Shown piece after piece: positions 56,031 through 64,000 of a stretch of DNA of 64,000 nucleotides. The DNA is taken from NCBI GenBank assembly GCA_024516155.1, contig JAJJXM010000015.1, positions 434,001-498,000 of the forward strand, read 5' to 3'. The notes below the pieces were generated by a model that saw nothing but the letters and a program-made list of their open reading frames with translations, ran no database searches and was not told the DNA's origin. A program made the position numbers and the translations under genes. This stretch comes from Pyronema omphalodes (Eukaryota; Ascomycota; Pezizomycetes; Pezizales; Pyronemataceae). The first letter of the stretch is position 1; the number at the start of each line of letters is the position of its first letter.

Positions 56031-56434
56031 CCGTGTGGTGATTGCCAGGTTGCAAAACTTATAGTCCGCCAAGCCCCCAATCTTCCAACGAGCAGGGGGC
56101 CAGGGGCATGGAGCTCCAGTTTGTCGGAGGTGCGCACGCGCAGGGAAAAAACTTCATACCTTAGGGCAGTGTCACTGGGCTGATGTGGCACTCAATAAAT
56201 CTTGGCATGTAACATCATCTGCCAACTTTCATGCTTACGTTTCAAATCTTCTGCATTGTACACAGCTTTACGGTAATTCACCATTCCTTCGAGGTGGGCA
56301 TCGCTAGCTCAAATCAACCGCCTCTCTAACAAATCACACAATAAGATCACCAAAGAATTAATTGAAATAAACCTAAAATACTTTAGATCCTATCGGCCCA
56401 GGTCGAAGTTGTGGGAAATATTATATCACCGGGA

Positions 56435-56481
56435 TTTGATTTGATTTTCTTGTACATTCCCAACCTTAAGGTTATGACGTA
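56435..56481 (-). mobile_element. 47-bp micro-insertion with LINE-like tail (copy 2)
   Basis: Near-identical to 3668-3715. Flanked by a perfect 12-bp direct repeat ATATCACCGGGA (56423-56434 and 56482-56493), different from the repeat at the first site. The corresponding place in the paralogous copy 5 region does not show it, as expected for an insertion after the duplication. Confidence 0.6.
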
Positions 56482-56965
56482 ATATCACCGGGAAATTGGA
56501 TTCAGAATACCCCAATAATTATACGCAAAGCTGAAGTTTTACTTCGGCTATCATCCAGTGTGCATCGCCTCATGGAAACTCACCTGGGCCATCTTGTTAC
56601 TTCGAAAGATCAAGCAGGAACTGGACCTCTGTTGATGGCGTAACTAAACGCGGCAGGAAGTATATTTGATGATGATCACTTAGTCTGGGCAGCGTGATTC
56701 TTGACAGCGACCGCTATATCTCCACGAAAAGTGACTTTTTATTTATTTATCTTACATCTAGCGAAATAATACCATGTTTCCAGTTAGCTGATATAGCGAT
56801 TTTGTGATTTGAGGAGTTTCGCTGAAGAAACAACGGTCGCCGTCGGATCAATTACGCTGCCTGAGCGAATTCGAATCGCTTGTCATTAAGTTCAAAGGGT
56901 CTTCTCTCGAGTTGTAAAGCTGTTTCTTTCTGTAGGCTTGCGGTTATGTATCTTCATGAAAGAAA

Positions 56966-57062
56966 TTGAACGTTACACAACATTCAACCACTGATAGAGC
57001 ACATTAATGATCCCCACCTCCCTCGCGAGAGCCAAGACTTCAGGCCCCCGCACCTGAGAACT
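56966..57062 (+). promoter_or_regulatory. Conserved family promoter block (copy 7)
   Basis: TGAACGTTACACAACATTCA, CAACCACTGATAGAGCACAT, GAGAGCCAAGACTTCAGGCC and GCACCTGAGAACTTG, 60 bases before the start codon. Confidence 0.6.
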
Positions 57063-57121
57063 TGTGTAATTTGATGGAGCACTCCTCCACTTCCACAATT
57101 CTCCACACTGTGACAGCAATC

Positions 57122-58376
57122 ATGTGCTCCGAAGAATTCAACGAGCAATATTCCAGCTACCCTAGTACTCTAACAAGTAATACTCCCGGCTCAGCCACCC
57201 CATCTGCAAGCGAGACCATGTCTACTACTTCAACTTTAACCGCCAGCCTTCAAATATCATCCCCGGTATACGACAACATGCGTAAAAGCTTGCAGGATAC
57301 CTTTACAAGTCTTGGAGTGGAACTGGCAAGGCTCGAAAGCGAGAACAAAAGGTTGGCGCAGCATAATACCGCTATTGAAAAGGAGTTGGAGACATCGAAC
57401 GAGCACAACATCGCTACTGAAAAGGAATTGAAGGCCTTAAGAGAGGAGAATTGCAAGCTCTCTGTGGCCAAAGATGACGCGTTGAAGTTGTTCGCCGAAG
57501 TCGAAGAGGAAAAGGATGCTCTACAGAAGGAACTCGATGAGTTGGAGGAGTTGAGGGACGTCTTAGGATGGAAGAAGAAATGTCAAGAACTGGAGACTCG
57601 GGCTACTGGAGACCGGGAAAGAATGGAGACGTCTTTTAAGGATTATCAGCAAGAAATGGAGAAACGGGCCACTGAGAATCAGGAAAGAATACAGAAATCA
57701 ATGGAAGAGTGTCGGCAAAAAATGAAGGAACACATAGCAGACGTCCAAACGCAGAGCCAAAACAAGCTCGAACAGGAGATCAATCGTATCAAGGCCGATC
57801 ACACTCTCCAAATGCAAAGTCTCACCAGTGCCATGGGATTCCAGGGTCTGGAGGACATGACAGATGGTTACATTGTTAGAGAAAAAGTAAGTCTTCATGA
57901 TTGTGTGGACCGTATTAATATGTGCCAATGAACTAACCAGGTCATAAAATAGCCTTTCGGGAGAATTCCGGGTGGGATGATTCAAGTCAGTCGGGCTACA
58001 TTAGCCACAGAAAGCGAAGATGGGGAGAGAGACGGCCCGCCACGTGAGGATGATGACTCGAGTTATCTGTACGTGGCGCGAGATCAATACAAGGATTTCA
58101 AGGTACTTCGCTTCTACTTTATTGCTAAGAAACATAACCAGTTGCTTACGATTTGAGCAGAAATTTAACAGCCTCGCTGAATCCATATTTGGATTGGACA
58201 AAGATCACATAGTGTTTCTGAAGGGATCGAAATCGGACTTCATGTGTTTCAGATATGAAACAGCCGAAGTCATTAACAAATGGACGAAAGAAGCAATCAT
58301 GAAGGACCGTGTCTATATTTTATCACGGGACTTTGACAAATATGTTTTCCACATGGTTTACTACGTCGAAGACTAG
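57122..58376 (+). CDS. Coiled-coil paralogue, copy 7
   Basis: Function unknown. Exons 57122-57886, 57953-58102 and 58161-58376 (376 residues). Intron 1 is 66 nt with CTAAC and TAG, intron 2 58 nt with CAG. An upstream in-frame ATG at 57062 falls at the end of the promoter block; 57122 (MCSEEFNEQ) aligns with the sister starts. Ser/Thr-rich head, a coiled coil with two 22-residue modules that are almost identical to those of copy 4 (RATENQERIQKSMEE), and a C-terminal domain with more changes (DSSYLYVARDQYKDFK, KFNSLAESIFGLDKD, VINKWTKEAIMKDRVYIL), ending VYYVED. The coiled-coil exon is more conserved between copies 4 and 7 than exons 2 and 3, the reverse of what a structural spacer would show. 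Confidence 0.82.
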
Positions 58377-59140
58377 TCTGGATTTGAAAAAACAAATAAC
58401 ATGCCTCAGCGCTACATCAAATAATTAACCAAATCAGAAATCCTTCAAGCAAAACAAATACTGCATTTCAAATTATAATTTACTGTTGTCATAACTTACT
58501 ATTTTCATAGTTTACTGTTTTCACAATTCCATATTATTAGCCAATTCAGTTTTTCACAGCGCGCATCAAAACTATTTACTATTCAAGCTGTATACATACC
58601 CTCTCTAGCTAAAGAAAGCTGTAATGTTTTCTGCTAACCTATTTAGCTTCCGGTTGTTTTATTGAACTAATGTTCGAGTGATTACGCATGACGTGACAAG
58701 AGCCTAGTCCACTTTTGAAAGCCCTTCCTAAAGGAAATTAGGGGTCGGGTCTAGAACATATGTAGAAGCGAAGAAGAGCAGGATTGAACACCGATTGGGT
58801 AGAGCTCTTTCTAAGCCTTCAAATTGCTACGCGTTAACTTCTTTTTTCTTTTCCTTCATTTTTTTTACTATCCGCATTCCTCTTCTCGTTTTCTCCTTTA
58901 CCTGGTGTTCAAAGATCCTAGCTTCGCGGTCAACTGCCACATCAGGATTCAGCGAGCGCGCGGGGGGCGGGGGGGGGGGGGGGGGGCGGAGAGAGAGGGG
59001 ATTTATATCAACAGTGAAAACTAAAAATTCCACCGGCAGAATTAATCACGATGTGACGTCGAAACAGTTGAGACAGTTGAAACAAAGTACACAAGATAAA
59101 CGCAGAAAACGAAACATCAAAACTTCGAGTGACATAACAT

Positions 59141-59212
59141 GAAAACACGAAAATATGAAAACACGAAAATATGAAAACACGAAAATATGAAACACGAAAA
59201 TACGAAAACATG
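59141..59212. repeat. 16-bp minisatellite GAAAACACGAAAATAT
   Basis: Three perfect and one or two degenerate tandem units. Confidence 0.85.
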
Positions 59213-59629
59213 AAGCCCAGGACCCAGGTTCACAAATACCATACCCCTGAGCAAAGAAATACACCCGAATTCTAAGTATTAAAGACATACTTGTACTATA
59301 TATTCGATCTTGGACCCATCTTGATGGTAGGGAAACTCCATATTAGAAGAATGGATACTCTAATTGGATTCTTAGAATGGTCATTGGTAATCTATATCTT
59401 ATATCACGCTTGGTAGTCACGCTTTCCAGTATCTAGTATCTAGTTTCTAATTTCCTTCTTTACTTTAGGGAAGGAGTTTATCGTTGTATAAAGAATAAAC
59501 GGCGCGTAATCATCAACGGAATCGGAAACACCACAAATATCATCAGGTCTGTTGGGTGTTGGTATCGGTGCTGGTGCATATATATATGATAAGAAAAGGG
59601 TTAGACTTATCTGAAGGAGGAAGGGATGA

Positions 59630-59699
59630 GGTATATGATATAATATGATATAATATGATATGGTATGATATGATATGATATGATATGATATGATATGAT
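59630..59699. repeat. TATGA pentamer microsatellite
   Basis: About 13 units of TATGA/TATAA/TATGG. Confidence 0.9.
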
Positions 59700-60329
59700 G
59701 AGGATTATGTAGAAGGGACTTTCAAGTATAAAAAAAAAAGTATAAAAAAAATGACCACACATAGATGTTGAAAGATAGAATTGTCACTATCAACAAGCTC
59801 TTGACCACATTAGGGAGTAAGATGGTATTGAGAATGATTAAGGATAGTTAGTTTAAGTGAACCGATGATATATATATATAGATTGAGGCATCATATCATG
59901 CCTTCATACAAAAAGCCACAAATGTTTTTGACATTTTTGGATCCATATGATGAATGAAAGAAAGAAAAGAAGAAAATAAAGAGAAGACAGATTTAGAACA
60001 AAGAGATTAAAAAGAAGTGGTCGATATCCCATTCGTTTACAAGAACTCCAGGGTGTTCTTCGTTAACCTTTTATCCTGAAATGATGAGATAACACCCAGA
60101 TTTGTTCCCCTTCCCCTCCGCCTGTTCTTCAAGTGTTGGACATTTCGCTTGAGGTCCAGTAGCCACCTTGTTTACGGTGTACACCCCTGAAAAAAATGAC
60201 CGCAAGTCCATAGTGACGGATATTTGGTATCTAAAATGGAGTATTTGTTTTGCTTGGAATATTTGTGACCTAGTTGATTATTTGATGTGGCGCTGAGGCA
60301 TGCCTTTGTTTTTTTTTTTTCGATCCGGA

Positions 60330-61704
60330 CTAGTCTTCAACGTAGTAAACTGTGCCGGAAAGAGAATTGCCAATCTCGTTGAATGGAATATAGAGACGGT
60401 CCCTGATGAATGCTTCTTTCGTCCATTTACTTATGAATGTGGCGTCATCATCCTGGTAGTACATGAATTTCGATTTAGTTCCCTTGAGATATCCTATATG
60501 ATCTTTCTCCAATCCAAAAACCAATTCAGCAAGTTTGGTAAATTTCTGCTCAAATCGTCAGCCCACGAACATGTTTCTTGGAGATAAAGCAGGAACGAAG
60601 TACCTTGAAATCTTGGTGTTGATCTCGTACCAGATAGAGGAAAATTGTGTTTTTATCCTCACATAGCGGGAGAGGGTCAAAAAGTTCGGAGGTGTCTATG
60701 GCTTCAGCCAAACTGACTTGAATCATCCCGCCCGGAATTCTTTCGAAAGGCTATTTTAGGGCTTGGTTAGTTCATTGGCGCATATCAATACGGTCGACAC
60801 AATCATGAAGACTTACTTTTTCTCTAACAATGTAACCATCTGTCATGTCCTCCAGACCCTGGAATCCCATGGAACTAGTGAGACTTTGCATCTGGAGAGT
60901 GTGATCGGCCTTGATACGATTGATCTCCCGTTCGAGCTTGTTTTGACTCTGCGTTTGGACGTCTGTTATGTGTTCCTTCATTTTTTGCTGACACTCTTCG
61001 ATTGATTTCTGTATTCTTTCCTGATTTTCAGTGACCCGTTTCTCCATTTCTTGCTGATAACCCTTAAAAGACGTCTCCATCCTTTCCCGGTCTTCAGTAG
61101 CCCGAGTCTCCAGTTCTTGACGTTTCTTCTTCCATCCTAAGACCTCCCTCAACTCCCCCAACTCATCAAGTTCCTTCTGCAGAACATCCTTCTCCTCTTC
61201 AACTTCGGCAAGCTTCTTCATCGCGTCATTTTTGGCCTGAGAGAGCTCGGCATTCTCCTCTTCAACGTCGGCAAGCTTCTTCATCGCGTCATTTTTGGCC
61301 TGAGAGAGCTCGGCATTCTCCTCTTCAACGTCGGCAAGCTTCTTCATCGCGTCATATCTGGCCTGAAAGAGCTCGGTATTCTCCTCTCTCAAGTCCTTCA
61401 ATTCCTTTTCAGTAGCGGTGTTGTGCTCGTTCGATGTCTCCAACTCCTTTTCAATAGCGGTATTATACTGCGCCAACCTTTTGTTTTCAATTTCAAGCCT
61501 TGACAATTCCACTCCAAGACTTGTAAAGCTAGCCTGGAAGCTTTGACGTATGTTGTCGTATACCGGGGATGATATTTGAAGGCTGGTGGTTAAAGTTGAA
61601 ATAGTAGACATGGTCTCGCTTGCAGATGGAGTGGCCGAGCCGGGAGTATTACTTGCTTGAGTGCTGAAGTAGCCGGATTGCTCGTCGGAGTTTTCGGAGG
61701 ACAT
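60330..61704 (-). CDS. Coiled-coil paralogue, copy 8
   Basis: Function unknown. Exons on the minus strand: 61704-60817, 60750-60604 and 60545-60330 (416 residues). Intron 1 is 66 nt (GTAAGT...CTAAC...TAG), intron 2 58 nt (GTACTT...CTGAC...CAG). Ser/Thr-rich head (MSSENSDEQSGYFST), then a coiled coil with three tandem 21-residue (three-heptad) blocks of the type AELSQAKNDAMKKLADVEEE and two 22-residue modules. The C-terminal domain has GMIQVSLAE (Leu in place of the usual Arg), NTIFLYLVRDQHQDFK, KFTKLAELVFGLEKD, and ends VYYVED. The promoter contains AGCCAAGACTTAGGGCC on the minus strand near 61800. Confidence 0.82.
61208..61396. repeat. 63-bp tandem repeat within the coiled coil of copy 8
   Basis: Units 61208-61270 and 61271-61333 are identical; 61334-61396 is a diverged third unit. 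Each encodes 21 residues, exactly three heptads, so expansion keeps both frame and coiled-coil register. Confidence 0.9.
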
Positions 61705-62288
61705 GATTGCTATCAGCGTAGTGGGTTGTGGAAGTGGAGGAAGTGCAGAAAGTGCAGGAAGTGTTACAGGCTACAGACGTTTATTATAGGTGAGCGGGCC
61801 CTAAGTCTTGGCTCTTTCAGGGAAGGAGAGGGGGCCATGAATATCCTCTGTGAGTGGTCACATGTGAAAATTATTTCGAAAATTATCAATTCCCATGTTT
61901 TCTGTGGTTTACTAATTAATACGGATTAGCCATTTTGAAAGCTCTGTGGCGGAGGTTTCTACCCCCTCGTTCATGGGGAAAAGTCTGACTTCTTTTGGCA
62001 TCAATAATTCTCCATCGAAAGAAAGACTGTCTGGCTCCAAATCCGAGGCATCGATATAGATACAGCAATCAAGTTATCAAAAATTATGATACACAAACTA
62101 TAGGCCAAGAAGATACAAATAAAATAGACGGATACTGATCCACGTTTTGAAGGAGCAAAGAAACTGGTGAGTACAAGGAGGTATAAGAAATATCGCCGTT
62201 CAAAAGTGCAGCTGGAAAATGATACAGAGGTGATAATGATGAAATGAACATGTTTGGATAGGTGTTAACATGATTCCAGAGTATAGGG
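61705..62288. other. Intergenic downstream of the family cluster
   Basis: Contains the promoter of copy 8 up to about 61830; nothing else recognised. Confidence 0.45.
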
Positions 62289-62290
62289 TA

Positions 62291-63359
62291 CGGCAACGCA
62301 TCTGTACATGGAGGGACAAAAAAACTTTGCATTCTTAATTTGCATTTACACTTTTCACTTTTCATCTGTTGCAACGCAGCAGTGCAACAGAGGAAGAGTG
62401 CCCACCTACCAAAATAAATTATCGCCACAACGACGCAGCCACACCGCTGACTAAAACACTGACAGATGCGCATCACAAAATCGCAAGTGCGTACCGCTGC
62501 TGCACTGCGCAGAGATGCGGTTTTGCTTCAACACTTGAAGAGACAGCGTGATACTCTACTTGGGCATTGATAGATGGATGAAATGTTGAATTTACGTGTT
62601 ATGTGTTATTTTACAATGTTATCCCGTATCTCTATATCTCAGATTTGTCTTTTCTCCGCGTCATGCACCAGAGTTTTCTCCACCATGGTCTCTACTACCA
62701 AGATTGCCACCGCAGAGTGGATACAGGTAAGCAATTCTCCCGCTATGGAGGATGACCCGGAAGGAAGAAGAATAGGTTGGGAAACACTGATTAAATCTGA
62801 GAACGAGCATGAAGCAGTTCTGATCGAACAAGACGTATAATGCTGTATAAAAACAAACACTAAAGACAGATGCATAATTAAGTACCTAGATAGCCGAAGG
62901 ACAGCAAAAGCGAGAAATGAGTATTGAACCAGAAAAGCCGAATAGAGGAAGTGAGAGGAAGAAGAGAAAAGGATGAGACGAAAACTGAAGAGAGGCGAGT
63001 GGAGAAGTCTGAAAAGAAGAGGAAAAAGGCTAGGGCGAAGTGAGAGAGGCGGAGAGAAGGGGAGCGGAGATGAGTAAAACGGAGCAGAGAAGAGAGGAGC
63101 GGTGAGAAGAGAGGAGCGGTGAGACGAGGAGCGGTGAAGACGGAAGTAGAGCGGTGAGGAGAGAAGGGGAGAGAAAAGAAGAGCAGAGGAGAGCTGGGGA
63201 GAGCAGAGGATAGCTGGGGAGAGCAGGGTTAGGGTAACCCTAATCAGCAGTGTGGCTGTGTCGTTGCGTTGCAACAGATGAAACCCGAAAAATGGAAATT
63301 GCAAATGCAAATTAAAAATGCAAGGATTTTTTGTCCCTCCATGTACAGATGCGTTGCCA
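62291..63359. mobile_element. Long-TIR DNA element without transposase
   Basis: 1,069 bp with inverted ends of about 110 bp (GGCAACGCATCTGTACATGG, then a shared GACAAAAAA, TTAATTTGCATTT and TTTCATCTGTTGCAACGCA), flanked by TA (62289-62290 and 63360-63361). The outermost base differs (C versus T). The interior is a purine/pyrimidine-biased array of GAGCGGTGAGA and GAGCAGAGGA units (about 63060-63225). No transposase motif was seen. Confidence 0.7.
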
Positions 63360-63361
63360 TA

Positions 63362-63463
63362 ATAGGGTTGTGATGTTGTTTTGTGAAAACTTTGTTTGGG
63401 GCATTCATTTATATATGTTTTCCTGAGCCGTCTCCATTTTCCGTTTACTATGATTTTTGATAA

Positions 63464-63499
<36 letters not shown>

Positions 63500-64000
63500 A
63501 AATTAAGGATGAAAAAAAAATATATATCTCAAATTACGAATTTACAATAGAATATCTTTTTTTCCAAATTACAAATCAAATCAGATCAGATGAGATTAAT
63601 ATTCCAAGTTTCCAAGTTTCCAAGTTTCCCAAGTTATCCGCAGTTAAGGCTTGTATCAAGCATCAAGCTTCAGATTGTTTTTTTTTTCTTTCTCGATCAA
63701 TGAAAATTTTCCCGGTATCTCATGTTTCATGATTTCAAAATGATAAATGATAAATGATAAATCTCCATCTTTCCAAATTTCCACTATTGCAGATCCACTC
63801 CCGTGTCTTCAACGCCCTCCCCCTCCCCCCCCCACCCCCCCACCCTCCCACTCCATCCCTCCTACACACACTAGACATCTTTCAAGCTTCTTCATAAAAT
63901 ACAGTATCATATCCCAATATCCTAATATTCCATCATCCCAATATACCATCATCTTAACTTCTTTCCTAATTTCCATATCATAATCTGGGTATCAATTCCA
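63362..64000. other. Intergenic end of window
   Basis: (GATA)n microsatellite at about 63464-63498, TTTCCAAG units (about 63605-63630), a C-rich run near 63820-63850. No gene is supported. Confidence 0.5.

Larger units (their letters stand above)
58377..60329. other. Intergenic between copies 7 and 8
   Basis: 58377-58830 is the duplicated 3' flank shared with copy 4. A G-rich run (18 Gs in a row with flanks) lies at about 58961-58988. About 60200-60329 matches, inverted, the 3' flanks of copies 4 and 7. No gene is supported. Confidence 0.5.

Noticed and set aside
62639..63310. 223-codon minus-strand frame
   Set aside because: Ser/Leu/Pro low complexity made by the GAGCGGTGAGA array inside the long-TIR element.

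Overview
The window looks like a chromosome segment of a filamentous ascomycete (Pezizomycotina). The evidence is a clear SSK1 response-regulator gene, introns of 58-70 nt with CTAAC/CTGAC branch sites, a Tad-type LINE and a chromodomain Gypsy element. Leotiomycetes is a plausible class but cannot be proved from this sequence.

Layout. 1-510 is the 3' end of a METTL21/Methyltransf_16-type methyltransferase gene. 511-3857 is intergenic, with a GAGTTAT satellite. 3858-7992 holds two tandem members of an unrecognised coiled-coil gene family (copies 1 and 2). Copy 2 is cut eight codons before its stop by a Copia LTR retrotransposon (7987-23505, TSD TTTAC). The Copia pol is itself split by a Gypsy chromovirus (11501-21424, TSD GATTC), whose pol is split by a 1,012-bp solo LTR (16018-17029, TSD TAGAG). 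This makes a four-layer nest (gene, Copia, Gypsy, LTR) in which removing each insert restores the frame of the layer below. 23511-33702 is gene-poor and carries two TIR elements and many simple repeats. 33703-37102 is SSK1, with one intron. 39069-40205 is family copy 3. 40934-46989 is an apparently full-length, intact two-ORF LINE with a 14-bp TSD. 48082-61704 is a dense cluster of five more family members (copies 4-8), with a 5'-truncated LINE copy and an orphan family promoter. The end of the window holds a 1.07-kb TIR element.

The most unusual content is the eight-member paralogue family. Every copy has the same three-exon structure: exon 1 encodes a Ser/Thr-rich head plus a long coiled coil, and exons 2 and 3 together encode a conserved C-terminal domain of about 115-120 residues ending in VYYVED or a variant. 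Intron 2 is exactly 58 nt in all eight. The coiled coils differ by whole modules (22-residue double hendecads, and 21- or 38-residue blocks), giving intact proteins of about 336-430 residues. Flanking similarity shows the cluster grew by DNA-level duplication of a divergently transcribed gene pair. Copy 1 has lost a splice acceptor, copy 2 was hit by Copia, and one locus is reduced to its promoter, so the family shows both gain and decay. I do not recognise the C-terminal domain and assign no function.

Other points of note are a 12-nt complementarity predicting Tf1/sushi-type self-priming in the Gypsy element, an initiator-tRNA-Met anticodon-arm primer site in Copia, a spliceable intron between the Copia integrase and RT, a UAAUG stop-start junction in the LINE, and two copies of a 47-48-bp insertion with a LINE-like tail, each flanked by its own 12-13-bp direct repeat.
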